From Megaleporinus macrocephalus (lineage: Eukaryota; Chordata; Actinopteri; Characiformes; Anostomidae), in assembly GCA_021613375.1 (NCBI GenBank), contig CM038725.1, positions 16,057,175 through 16,121,174 on the forward strand: a DNA stretch of 64,000 nucleotides, given 5' to 3'. The stretch's first letter is position 1; the number at the start of each line of letters is the position of its first letter. Under the pieces are notes generated by a model that saw only the letters and a program-made list of their open reading frames with translations, made no database searches and had not been told where the DNA came from. Below are positions 20,560 through 31,567 of the stretch, piece after piece. The translations under genes were made by a program, and so were the position numbers.

Positions 20560-21370
20560 GACCAAAGTCACTGTGAATCAGCAACAAAGATTACATTACC
20601 CTCACCATGGATCTTGTCTGAATAGTATTTTAACTGTGTGATCAACTGTGTGTGGGCTAATGGTGATAGTGCGGAAAACTGACTGAACCATCTCTTCAAG
20701 AAAGATGTGATCTTCCAATATTCCAATGTGTCCTGGCTGTGAAATGCGAGGCCAATCAGAAAGCATGCGCATGTTGTGCCATAGCAGCCCACAGAGGCTG
20801 TGTCTGGGGGTGGGGGCGGTTGGGGATGTGGGATGAAGGCGCTGGGTGATAATTGTGCAGTGTCATGTCATAAGAAGGGCTCGAGCGAGTGTGATAAATT
20901 CTGGGTGACCCCTCGTCAGGGCTGGGGGAAAGGACAGCATGCCCTTGCTGTTCCCTTAAGGCATACACAATCTCACTGCTCCCCACCCCGGCCCTCTCGT
21001 CCACGGCATTAATATCCCCACACCACCCCTTGACAATTCCCCATTATGTATGGTCCATGGGCCATGTACATTGTACACCTTGAGCCAGAAACAAACACAC
21101 CTCTTTCTTGTCCTAGCTGTTAGGCTCGGAGCCAGAAGACAGTAAAAACAGGAATGATTTTTTATGTCTTTTTCCTTTGGTGTGAACAAAATTATCATTA
21201 CTTTCTCATTAACGTATTTTCTCAGATCCATCATCGTTCTTGTGTGAGCTCCAGCTCGGTTTGGCTGTCCTGTCTGCACTTTCATAGAATCGCAGTCCTC
21301 TTCAAGGTACTTGAAGTTGTTTTGAATAAAGTGTTTGTCTGATGTTACAGATGTACCCATTCAGCCCACA
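20560..21370. other. Balanced, non-repetitive stretch, no gene assigned
   Basis: This is a longer run of unique, moderate-GC sequence with a G-rich patch (GGGGGTGGGGGCGGTTGGGG near 20806-20825). A 134-codon minus-strand frame (20956-21360) and several smaller ones overlap. None shows a domain, and they conflict in frame. A non-coding RNA exon or a regulatory block remains possible. Confidence 0.3.
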
Positions 21371-21769
21371 GTACTTTAGCGCCACACTGAAGTTATAAGG
21401 AGTGTTTCAGCTTGGCCTGCTTTGAAATGAGATATGATATACATCAGCCAATCACCTCATTTGCAATTATTTATAAGAGTACACAAAAAGCTAGCTGCTA
21501 ACTTGTAAGATATAAATGTGGGACATGTGGTCCTTAAATAAAAATAACCAATAATCCCATATACGTAAAAGCAGCATGGCAGGAATCGTGCAAAGGTGGA
21601 TCATATACCAAAACAGCTTCTTTAATTCTAAGGAAGAAAGAGAGGTTGGGAAATGGGAAGCTATGATGAGGTTTGGGTATCTAAAGCCATTAAGTGGAGC
21701 CCCGCAAATATAATAAAACGTAAAAATAACAGCTCCTTTGAAAGAAACACTGATACACACGTGTGAAAT

Positions 21770-22120
21770 GCTATGGGATGTTAATGAAATAGAGAGAATG
21801 CGCTAGCAGCCATGGCCAGCCCAGCCAGAGATGTATTATGATGTCTCTAAACAGGGAGCATGTCTGGTGACACCAGGCCTGTCCAGATATCGATTGCTCA
21901 AGCAGCTACAACACTAATAGTAGTGGAGAGCCATTGAGCTTTAAAGCAAATAGTCCTTCTTCCTGCCCAGGGTGCTCACAGCGGATCAATACATCACAGT
22001 CGAGCCGCACGCCACGCCCGCTAATGCCTCTGTCTGTCTGCACTAATGGCCTGAGCGCTAGTTACTGTGGAACAGAAAGGTGGCCTTCCACCTGACCAGA
22101 GCTTCACTGCAGAGCATGCA
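21770..22120. promoter_or_regulatory. Candidate conserved non-coding element
   Basis: Balanced unique block with CCAGATATCGATTGCTCAAG (ATATCGAT), GCGGATCAATACATCACAG, CCCGCTAATGCC and GCACTAATGGCC. No repeat is present, and frames at 22067-22289 lack features. Regulatory function is inferred from texture. Confidence 0.3.
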
Positions 22121-22308
22121 GGAGAAAATCTTACTCAAGTTCAATTCCAGGAACCACGCTTTCAGTATTACATGTTTTGGTCAGATTCTAAGTATTCCAG
22201 CTATTTTGAATCTGGAACAATGGAAACGTATAGAAAATATATCAGAAATCCATTTCTTTGAAGTGAAGTGTATTGTGAGTTCATTTTAAAACATAGATGT
22301 GGAAGCCC

Positions 22309-22345
22309 CTAGGGGTGCACAATATATCAGCAAGTGATTTATATA
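22309..22345 (+). mobile_element. End-like fragment of the 'GGGGTGGGCGATAT' element
   Basis: CCTAGGGGTGCACAATATATC resembles the terminal repeat of the element at 62594-62869 (GGGGTGGGCGATATGATC). Only one end is seen, so this is a weak match. Confidence 0.3.
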
Positions 22346-22526
22346 TGGGGAGAGAATAACAGGAAAATTAAGTATTATTAGTAGTATAATATTGGAATTA
22401 TATATTATTATAGCTTTCTGCCACACATTAGTGCTGGAGCTGGTACTGACGTTCACAGTCCCTAGACATTAGTCTTTTTAAACTGACTAAAATGAATATC
22501 ATAGAGATTATGACATTGCTGCACCA

Positions 22527-22620
22527 CATGCTAGGGAACAAAGGTTCAATTCCCTGTCCGAAGTCTTTTTCCACCACCTGATCCCTGCTCTGCTGACCAA
22601 TAACAGAATTGCTGTGTATA
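22527..22620 (+). mobile_element. tRNA-SINE-like fragment, copy 1
   Basis: GGTTCAATTCCCTGTCC (22543-22559) looks like a Pol III B-box. It is followed by TTCCACCACCTGATCCCTGC, TGCTGACCA and AGAATTGCTG. The right half recurs at 24008-24057 (CCCCACCTGATCCCTGC, CTGCTGACC, AGAATCGCTG). It is probably an old tRNA-derived SINE, heavily diverged. Confidence 0.45.
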
Positions 22621-22939
22621 TGTATGTAAGAAAAGTAGTTATTTACCTACTTAGCTGTTTGTAACAGATAGTAGTAGTAACTCCCAACAAGGAAAACTAA
22701 ATAAATACATACATTTCATAAAAGTGGTGTATAATATGTTTTGTTGATTTCCTAAGTGAAACACACATCCTCTTAAAACTTAAAAATGACATTTTTCAAC
22801 CTTTTGTGCTCAATTTCTATTCATTTGCTCTGATAAATATGCCATACCTTTACATATACATGCCCTGCTGTTTCAACAAGAGTCATCTGGAAAGACATTC
22901 TATTGATTTATTACTCTCTCACACTCACTGCACTTTATA

Positions 22940-23185
22940 TCGTTGCTGTCCAATGAAAAACATGTATCTGCATTTTTGGCGATTTTGAGTTTTTTACATC
23001 ATTTGAATACACCAATGGTTCTGTACATCGTGTGAACATTTCATGTAGAATGGACCAATAGAAGTGCTCCAAAATAGCTCCAAAAATTCTGGTTCCACTG
23101 ACTTACCTTAAAAGCAAAGTATGTTTTTGGTCTCTCCTGTAAAGTTGCAATTTTGGAGATATTTGTTTTTCAATGGACAGTGACA
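22940..23185 (+). mobile_element. MITE family A, full-length copy with terminal inverted repeats
   Basis: The left end is CGTTGCTGTCCAATGAAAAA and the right end is GTTTTTCAATGGACAGTGAC, a clear inverted repeat pair. The body follows the copy at 5522: GATTTTGAGTTTTTTACATC, GGACCAATAGAAGTGCTCCA, GGTTCCACTGACTTACC and GTCTCTCCTGTAAAGTTGC. There is no open frame. This is the best-preserved copy in the window. Confidence 0.88.
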
Positions 23186-23320
23186 TATGGATTATATATG
23201 GACTATAGCGTGAGATTTTATTTTAAATTAAAAAAAAGTAAAAGACTGATTACTGCCATAAAGTCACAACAAGACAATAATCACTTATTATTATTGTCTA
23301 ACCAGAAGCCGTGAATGTGT

Positions 23321-23467
23321 TGTCACTGTCCAAAGAAAAAACAAGCATCTCTAAAATAGTAATTTTACAGAAGAGGCCCAACACGTTCTTTACTTTCAAT
23401 GCAAGTTAATGTGTTCAAATGAGACAGAAAAATGAAAAATACATGTCTATCTTTGGACAGCGAGGAT
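23321..23467 (-). mobile_element. MITE family A, internally deleted copy
   Basis: One end is TGTCACTGTCCAAAGAAAAA and the other is CATGTCTATCTTTGGACAGC, again an inverted pair. Internal words TCTAAAATAGTAATTTTACAG and ACTTTCAATGCAAGTTAATG are the reverse complement of the family A body. The centre is missing, leaving about 147 bases. It lies only 136 bases from the full-length copy and in the opposite body orientation. Confidence 0.75.
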
Positions 23468-23822
23468 ACGACATTCAGAGCTACACTGCAACTCAAAGCT
23501 ACATTTTTGCCTGTGACTGTAAACCTATTGCTCTGGCTCAGTTTAGGTTTTCACTCTCTCTGCAGTCCCATTTAAGGATGTTACTGTAAAACAGTTAAGC
23601 TGCAAAAAGGTCCAAGGCTCGGAATAAGACAGGAAAAGTCTTTCTGACTAAAATCATCTGATCCTCGTCCCAGGATCGGCTCCCACAATAAGCCAGATCG
23701 CAGAGAGTTGAAAGCGAGAAGAAAAGGAGAGAGCAATCCCTCCGAGTACGCAGAAAAGTAGAGCAAGCAAACAAAATGGCTGATGGGAGAGGAGTGAGCA
23801 GGAGAGCTTGGAGGAGTTTGAG

Positions 23823-23946
<124 letters not shown>

Positions 23947-24004
23947 GGCCAAGCAACAGAGCTGCGCAGGTCTCTAAAGTCCAAGTGCTGAGCCCCAGGC
24001 CCTG

Positions 24005-24060
24005 AGAGTCTTTTCCCCACCTGATCCCTGCACTGCTGACCGCTGAGAGAATCGCTGCCA
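24005..24060 (+). mobile_element. tRNA-SINE-like fragment, copy 2
   Basis: GTCTTTTCCCCACCTGATCC, CTGCACTGCTGACC and AGAATCGCTG match the right half of the fragment at 22527-22620. The B-box part is not present here. Confidence 0.4.
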
Positions 24061-24754
24061 TCCCCATGGCTAACAGCAGCTAACAGTGGAAACGCTGGAC
24101 TGTTTGCAGCACCGAATGCGTATTTCACACTCTCTACACAAAGCTCACCAGAGAGCAATACAGAGTGATCAAGTACTTTCTAAACTTTCTGTAGCAGCAG
24201 ATTTATGCAAACTAAGCCTCATTTATACTTGAGCTTCAGCTCTACTATCCAGAACGTTCTAAGCTCAACAAAATTTGCAAACACAAAACTGTCATTAGGG
24301 GTGACAATTGTGTCTTTCAATAATGAACATTCTCCCATTTTTGTTCAATTAAAAATCAAATTTATACAATTTTCTATTTTCCCCAGATTAGTCTTTTCCA
24401 TAAATTCATCAGCAAAACTCTCATAACCCGCTATAACTGCATTCATATTTTCATTTTGTACAGTTTGTAAATGAGATTTAAAACCTAGTTTGACCCTTCC
24501 TACACGAAATGCACTGCTCAAACGGCACCATGATTAAATTCAGCTAGATTATTTTATTTTTTTTATTTTGTTACAACAAGAATTATAGCAATACAATGGA
24601 CAAACCAAACATGGCTGGATGCTCCATTTACACTGTGGCGGCAACAACAAACATAAGAAGGCATAATGGTTTGAACATAGACTGAGTAATGCATTTGGGC
24701 CAAAAATGACTGCATGCTTTGATCCCCTTTCAGATCAATGCTTAAAAAAGCACA

Positions 24755-25005
24755 GGGGGCAGTCGTGGACTGAAGGTTACTGGTTCTATCCCCCGAACTG
24801 GTAGGACACAACTGTCTACTCGGGCAAAGCACACCTAACCCCTAACTGCTCCTTGCATGCTGTGGATAGGGCTGACCACCGCTCTGAGAAAGGCTGCTTA
24901 CTTCCCCTTAATGCGCTTGTTTTGTTTGTTGTGTATATGGGTGTTTCACTGCATGGATGGGTTAAATGCAGAGGTCAAGTTCATCTGTGTGCAAACAATA
25001 ATGGC
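24755..25005 (+). mobile_element. tRNA-derived SINE, plus orientation
   Basis: The head has GGGGGCAGTCGTGGACTGAA and a B-box-like GGTTCTATCCC at 24782-24792. It is followed by CGGGCAAAGCACACCTAACC, CCTAACTGCTCC, CACCGCTCTGAGAAAGGCTGC and the diagnostic tail TTTCACTGCATGGATGGG, TTAAATGCAGAGGTCAAG. From memory this order matches an abundant SINE family of otophysan fishes. The copy is complete in outline but mutated at several CpG sites. An 87-codon frame across it is a by-product. Confidence 0.8.
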
Positions 25006-25114
25006 CAATGGTTCTTAATTCAGATTTCACTAGTGAGCTATAAATGGATACTTCTTTCAACAACAAATAAACGTCATGTACTACAAAGAATCATTAAATT
25101 TAAATACATTCTGT

Positions 25115-25230
25115 GAAGAACCTATAAATGGGTCTTCACACATCTCTTTTATAAAAAAACATCTCTTTCTCTGGGTTCTTCACTCAGAGAACCCTTTGTG
25201 AAATCCTTTTTAAAGACTGTAGGACTTTAT
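25115..25230 (+). mobile_element. GGTTCTT/AAGAACC-arm MITE, copy 3
   Basis: GAAGAACCTATAAATGGGTC, then GGGTTCTTCACTCAGAGAAC, CCTTTGTGAAATCC and TTTTTAAAGACTGTA. The arms are self-complementary, as in the copies at 2655, 7610 and 59012. It sits directly left of the duplicated unique sequence. Confidence 0.6.
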
Positions 25231-25238
25231 AAATGTGC

Positions 25239-25570
25239 AATTCCATCACACAGAGAATGAGACTCTGAACTATGTTAACGAAGAGACTGGAGACTAGGCC
25301 TACTTCCTATACTCTCTGTAGTACTCTGTGTACAAATACTAAACCTTGGTCCGTCTCAAGTCCCCGCTCTACCAATCCAGAGCTCTGCATCTGAAATAGA
25401 CAAAACGCTGGGACGGACAATGGCCCAAATGAGTAATTCCATCACACAGAGAATGAGGGGAATATTCTCGATTCAATTTGAGTGTCTGATGGGTCCGGCC
25501 TCCTCATTTCTTAATGTCACTTTAACATCGTGTGTGTTAATGAAGAGACAGGAGGTTAGGCCTAACTCGG
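25239..25570 (+). repeat. Local direct duplication of unique sequence
   Basis: A 23-base word starting AATTCCATCACACAGAGAAT is identical at 25239-25261 and 25435-25457. A second shared word, GTTAA(C/T)GAAGAGAC(T/A)GGAG..TAGGCCTA, follows at 25274-25302 and 25537-25564. The order is the same, but the gap between the two words is about 65 bases longer in the second copy. This suggests an ancient tandem duplication followed by an indel. Confidence 0.75.
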
Positions 25571-26130
25571 AGCCATTATCCACTTATTAGACGCATTGAC
25601 CCTAATGCTCCCCACTCCATTAAACTGTATGAGGACGCGTCCCCCGCCACGAGCCAGAACAAGATAGGCATGTGTGGAGATGAGAACCATCAGCGTTCAG
25701 CTTGACTGGGCTGAGCTCAAGTGTGAACGCAACGCCGCCCCTGTCTATTCTGACAGCGGCCGAGTGGGACACCCCAAATTCAGCGCACCCCGAGCACTCA
25801 CATACTCGCGACAGAACTACTGACATGGGTCACTAGCTCCTCTCATCCACCCACTTATCTCCTGACAAAATGTATCTGTCAGGTTGTGGGCGAGGCAGGG
25901 CCAGACCGTAATAGACAATTTCAAAGTGTGACGGGCGTCGCTGCGCTGGGCGGTTATGGACATCCGTTTGAGACGGGGGTTGGTTGAAATTCTATATAAG
26001 AGAGCGTGTCTGTAGAAAAGGCACACAAAACACAGTGACGCTTCAACGAGTCCCTTTACATTTTCTTAGTGAATCAAAAACACGAAACGGATTTGCTCGC
26101 ATCGCTTTTCTGTAGACACGGTATTTGAAT
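25571..26130 (+). promoter_or_regulatory. CpG-richer block with TATA-box match; possible promoter or enhancer
   Basis: Balanced, unique sequence with CpG-rich words (GGACGCGTCCCCCGCC at 25633-25648, AACGCCGCCCC at 25730-25740). TATATAAG at 25993-26000 is a good TATA-box match, set in moderate-GC sequence instead of AT-rich filler. A start site would be expected near 26023-26030. No coding exon is visible downstream within a few hundred bases, so any transcript may be non-coding. Minus-strand frames (25620-25826, 25817-26026) have no domain. Confidence 0.3.
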
Positions 26131-27765
26131 AAAAAGGCTTAAAGAAACAAGTCAAATCAAATTTACACCATACTCTTTACCCGCCATGTGTAGTCAAACA
26201 GTCCAGACATGTTTAGGGTCCGAGGTTCGCACTGAAGCTATGAGGTTAATCTAGGTAATGTACAGGACAAGTCAGCATATGCAACTTACTTCTAGATGGA
26301 GAATGCTGATAGTGCTGCATTGATACACTAGGGTTTTGTACTAATTTTGAAAGTTAAGGAAAATGATTAAACCAATATGCTGGAAAAAAACAGTTAGCTT
26401 TTAGAGATCTTGAAATACTGAAGTACTCAGAGAGGGTGTATCCCTTAATTTAAACTAAAACTAAACATGATCTTAAACCAGGCCAAGAACTTTTCTCAAT
26501 TATGAACATGCAAAATGAAGACGCTATCGCTTTTTTAGCCATCACTTCTTTAGCTATTACTTCTTTACGGTGTACGTTCAAATACAACAGGTGCCAACTA
26601 GTTTTAGTTGTTTTTCCACCTGCTTGAGACATAACGGTCTGTGGAACTGGTCATTTCATGCCAATCTACAGCACCAAATTTGGATAGATGCTTACTATGC
26701 TCACTAGTTACAGAACAGAATGCCTTCCCTGCTGATTTTGATAGTCTCCTAGTCTGAACATACTGGTCAACAAGCATACCAGCATTCAAAACACAGCATA
26801 ATACTGCTGTCAGAAATCTGCAAAATGAAAAATATTTTATTGTAAGTCACTGCAACCAGACATTCTTTTATAAATAATTTTGGGGGCTTTAAACACGGAT
26901 AAAAAGGAAAAGACATTTTCAAGTTTTTTCATAAAATTAATCATTTACTGGTGTACATTTGTCAGCATCAAATATAATGAGATTTTACCATTATTGCTAA
27001 TGTTTCTGCCTATTCTTTTAGCATTTACTGTCTGGTGGGAGTCGTACTGCAGGTAATGGTGGACCTGATTAATCAGGAACCTGTGTGGATCAAGGTCCTT
27101 CAAAAACCTCGCAAATAAATACATTTTGCTTTTTGATTTTGCTACTTTCTGATATTCTAGAAATAAATTCTAATTTATTTGATATAATTATAGGACTGAT
27201 GTTAATCTATACCTGTTAATGTGCCTGCTTCCTTAACCCCTTACACTTTTGTTATTCTTAGGATTTAGAAGAGTGCAGTAAAACTTTGAACACCCCTGTT
27301 TACTGTTAATTACATTAAACGGCATCCACGCTGACTGGATCTGAGTTATGCATTAAGAAGTATAGCAAATGTTTATGTAGACATACAGTTCTAATTTGGT
27401 CTCTGCAAGCCATCAGTTATGGTTGTATAAACTGCATGCCTAAATCATCATCCACTTGCCTCAGATGTTGTTAAGTCATCTTAAATAAGTAATAAATAAA
27501 TAGACTTGCTTTTGTCATCTGTTATACTTTATGATATTAGGTTATCTATCGTTGTAAATACGCAGTACATAGCAGTGAACAGTAGCAGTCATGCCTTTTG
27601 TCTACCCTGCCTGACCGCCTATTTTACGAAGTGAGAAAATAAAATTGCAAATCAGATTCCTTACTGAGCGATTTCTATAAAAGAGCTAAACTTAATCTGG
27701 TAACTACAGCCCTTCTCACATAAGGTGCCCTCTGTCCATTGTACAGCACAAGCTAAAATGATGCT
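26131..27765. other. AT-rich intergenic stretch, no gene recognised
   Basis: Mostly AT-rich. Minus frames at 26450-26632 and 26604-26789 are featureless. No named repeat is recognised, though parts such as 27040-27120 could be old element debris. Confidence 0.4.
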
Positions 27766-28460
27766 GTTCAGATGCTGCGCACGGACGTTAAAAAGGGCCC
27801 GCCTTTTCTAAGGGCAGTGTAAGTATTCCTTGCACTCAAAGGCTTATTTTCATGTTTGGAGTGTTTGTCTTGTAATTTCCACCACCATTAGGGCCACTTT
27901 GAAGAATTACCCTCAGTAAAAAGGAATGTTCTCGCCGTTGCGGGGTCAGCCACTGGCGTTGACAGCTTGGAACGTTCCAGGTCTGCGTAGTCACACAGCA
28001 GTGGCGCTGTCCTGCACCTGAACCCAAACTTTGCACTAACATATCATTCCCCTCTGCTCCCCTGACCCCATTACTTCAACCTCCATCAGAAACCCCCCAA
28101 ACAGAACCCGCCTGATTGCTCCGGCGCTCCGTGCTTTCACCCTCTCATAATGTTATCTTAAGAAACGTGGAAACGATTGGGCCGGGTTTTTATTTCGACA
28201 GCGAGAGCTGAAAATGACTACCACATTGGGCCGTCTGCGGGGAGAGGCCGGGCCGGAGCTCCAGCTGTGGGAACGCAGGGATATCCCGGGAGGAGAACCT
28301 GTCCTCTGGCCAGATTAAGCACATGCACCATACTTTAGACTGGAAAAAGGAGGGTAAGATCAATTTGGGTGTAGTACAATGGACAGAGGACACCTTATAT
28401 GTTACTAATGCTAAAGGCAGCAGCATAAATTCATCTCTAATTACAACTGTCACAATGTAT
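27766..28460. promoter_or_regulatory. Balanced island, possible conserved element(s)
   Basis: Unique, moderate-GC sequence with TTGCGGGGTCAGCCACTGGC, a CTCATAATGTTATCTTAAG stretch, CGATTGGGCCGGG and TTTTTATTTCGACAG. Minus-strand frames (27836-28042, 28190-28453) lack features. The regulatory role is inferred. Confidence 0.25.
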
Positions 28461-30060
28461 GAACAAAATTCAGGCTTTCTGATATCAGCTACTAAGATTT
28501 AAGTTATTTAGTGTACATTTGGCTACCGTTCTAGATTACAGTATGTCATACAGTGTCAGAAACCACATACACAAAGTAGTTGGGATTATTTATCAATTCA
28601 ATATGGGTTGAGGCAAATGTATGGCATTTAAGGGGTATACGCATTAGCTACCACCCTACCTTAGTCAATGGTCTTACACTTGTCCCAAAAGTAAGCAACT
28701 AATCTACTGCCCATTTTTTAGATTTAAACATAATATTATTAAGTTATTACCACTTTTCAATGATCTAGTGTCAAAATATCTACACGGTGGTAGGCAAAGT
28801 GCCCCTGCTTAAATAACACTGCATGTTTAACAGGTATGTTACAGGAATTTGTCTTGGTGAGTGCACACACAAATGACAAGTAACAAGTGTTTAACTGAGG
28901 GAAATAAATAAATAGAATATAGAATAAAGAATAATAAAGAGCTATGGAAAGTGTGTACTATGCACATATGGATATCTATACATAAGCAGGTCTGAGTAGA
29001 CATACTATAAAAACTGCTATATTTATAGTAATTAAGACGTATGAGCAGTCGCTGTAATGTAGAAAGGGAGATCTGTTTAGTTTAGTTTAAGTTTAAAGCG
29101 TGAGGTGTCCACTGTTCTTAATAAGCATTCTAGCAGGGCAGGGGAGGGAAGAGGTGATGTCCAGGAGGAGGGGGATGAGAGATTAAATGGCAATATAAAT
29201 AGATATGTTTACACAACCTTTACAGAGAAAACACTGTTTATTTATTTTTTACATATTAAAAATAAATTAATTAATAAGATGCAGCCTGTGTGAAAGTTGT
29301 CATATATAAAAACATATCAAAAATAAACAGAAACCATGGGCCACAATTTGATAATACAACAAAAACTTTTGCAAAACAAGTAGTTTAACACAGGAGTAAA
29401 CCCATTTCTACAGGTCTCAATGGAAACTGATTTGTGGGACATTTTTTGCAATATAATCAAATTAAAACAGTTGCATTCAAATTATAATTAAAATGTAAAT
29501 TCCTAATTTAATTTAAAATATTAAAATTCAAGGCACTTATACAGAGAGGCTGCCAAAACAGACTAAAATTATATTCCTCTGTGAAAAACTTCTGCAAATG
29601 GCTGTATAATATATACTGTTATGTTTGCACCTTTTTATTATTTTAATTTCTAAACATGCTTCTTTTAACCTGCTAGGTGTTTTACTTTGAAATATACATT
29701 CAGTTATATAAATAAAAACAGAAAAATTCATCACAAAATCCAATTTCTTCACTTACCCTTCCAGCAAAAACTGATATGAACAATGTTTGATTAAAGATGG
29801 CTGTTACTGCTGTTCTAAGCACATAATATAAACTTCTATTAAGAGCATATGTCCTTTAAAATCTTTATATGTCCATTTCCAAAAGGTCTGTTATTCAGTC
29901 AGTATGGATTCATTTCCCACTCCTTAATAATAAATCAAAGTCTGGACCTGCTGGCAGGTCCATAAAGGTAAAGAGGTTGAATAACACATATTACACAAAA
30001 ATCACAGAATAAAAATAGAGAGGAAAAAAGCTTGTAATATGACAAAAGTAAGCCAGCAGT
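28461..30060. other. AT-rich intergenic stretch, no gene recognised
   Basis: Long AT-rich segment with AATAAATAAATAGAATATAG-type low complexity near 28902-28935 and TTTAGTTTAGTTTAAGTTTAA at 29077. No recognised repeat family and no credible coding frame. Confidence 0.4.
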
Positions 30061-30340
30061 GTAAATGGAAGACAAGGCAGCCAGCATAAGAGATCACTCT
30101 GAGAGAGAAGTGATGGAGTCAGAGGCTCTAGTGTCACTCCAGGCCCAGGTTAGAAGGAGAGCTGGAGAGGTAGGATATATGTGCCGTTCTTAGCAGGGAT
30201 TACAGGGGCCACTTGTTCAGCAGAGCCTACTTCTCATTACCCCAGCCTAGCCGAGGCAGCGGCGGGCCAGCGAAATCTGTCACCACAGTCCAGCACAAGT
30301 GGCAATCCAAATTGAAAAAGTCTGCCACGAGTGGAGAGGA
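30061..30340. promoter_or_regulatory. Balanced island left of the GA array
   Basis: Unique sequence with CACTCCAGGCCCAGG, CTCATTACCCCAGCC, GCAGCGGCGGGCCAGCG and CAATCCAAATTG. No coding frame is present. The role is inferred from texture only. Confidence 0.22.
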
Positions 30341-30380
30341 GGGGGAGAGACGCAAAGGGAGAGGGTGAGGAAGCGGGAGT

Positions 30381-30382
<2 letters not shown>

Positions 30383-30437
<55 letters not shown>
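30383..30437 (+). repeat. (GA)27 microsatellite
   Basis: Perfect GA run of about 55 bases; the flanking 60 bases to the left are also purine-rich. Confidence 0.96.
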
Positions 30438-30440
<3 letters not shown>

Positions 30441-30563
30441 GATGGGAGGAGGGAAAAAATGTGGTCATCAATTGCTGGCAGTAGATCGCAGGCAAAGATT
30501 ATTGGAAGGCAACACTGGAGCAGATGTCTGATGAGTGTCTATTAACCTGCTTCCTACACACAT

Positions 30564-30564
<1 letters not shown>

Positions 30565-30611
<47 letters not shown>
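30565..30611 (+). repeat. (CG)2(CA)20 microsatellite
   Basis: CGCGCG leads into a perfect CA run of about 41 bases. CG followed by CA alternation is a sequence able to adopt Z-DNA. Confidence 0.95.
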
Positions 30612-30613
<2 letters not shown>

Positions 30614-31410
30614 TCACTTCCTGGTCCAGATCGTCTTGATGTCAGACTGTGAAGCCTTGTCCGGCCCTATAGGAGGGGCTCATAATCCCCCGGAAAAAAA
30701 TATGAGTCTAGGCCTGCACGGCGCTTCTGATTTGTCAGACTTATTGCATTGGCTGAGGCAGAACGTTACAGTGGCTAGTCTGCCAGAGAAACCCACTGTT
30801 CCGCCATAACTGAGCTCATAGCGGACTAGGGGAGGTTATGGTCGTGTCAGCCATCTTGGAAAGCCGTTGGAGTGTACACTGCATCCTCATATATTTGGAA
30901 CGGGAGAGAGTTTAATTGATAACTGCATACAGTGTGCAGTTTGCCATAAGAATGTTCAGATTTGGTGTGTTCTGGGACTGAGGGCCTCTGAGGCTTGGCT
31001 TTAGTCCTGTCTCTGCTTTGGCTGAGCAGTTGCCATATGGAATGTACTACTATAGGCCAGTCCCATGCCAGAGTTCTCCTGTCCAGCTCCCCCAGGACAA
31101 AACATTCAGCCCTAAAATTAATACAACAGACTTCGATTCCCTAGACCCCTTTAAATATCTCTGGCGTGGTCGACTGGGCTTTGGAAACAAAGGCCCAGAG
31201 CTGCTTCCAGACAATCCACAATATCAATGTATTGTGACTCAGTGTCCTAAACTGCAGCTCTCTTGGACTCATCGGCCCATTCTTCCACCCATCTTGCTTC
31301 CATCTCAGTCCTGTCATCTTTCCATATTAACACAGGCGTCAACTGGGACGTTTTATATGGGCAGGACTGGACGTTGCACTGCATACCGGCGTATTCAATA
31401 AAATGTAAGC
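30612..31410. promoter_or_regulatory. Unique balanced block holding a 127-codon open frame
   Basis: About 800 bases without repeats. It includes CAGCCCTAAAATTAATAC and TTTGGAAACAAAGG, an inverted SOX-like arrangement at about 31180. A plus-strand frame at 31018-31401 starts with MAEQLPYGMYYYRPVP and is rich in Pro, Ser and Gln. I recognise no domain and see no supporting codon bias or splice structure. It could be chance, a non-coding exon, or a conserved element. Confidence 0.25.
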
Positions 31411-31567
31411 GTACAAAATGATGAGTCTATGCTTTTAACTGAACAGTAAACCAGTCCTGGTAAAAGATAATAAATGGCAAACAGTGGACTCTATGACCCT
31501 ATGATAATACAATAAGACATGTATACACTGTATGTGTGTATAGAACCGTGTAGATATGGGCCAATAG

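Noticed and set aside
20956..21360. 134-codon minus-strand frame
   Set aside because: No domain, no homology recognised, contradictory overlapping frames; kept only as part of a non-repetitive stretch.
22543..22559. Possible tRNA gene (B-box-like word)
   Set aside because: No cloverleaf, no matching A-box and no acceptor pairing; it fits a SINE fragment better.
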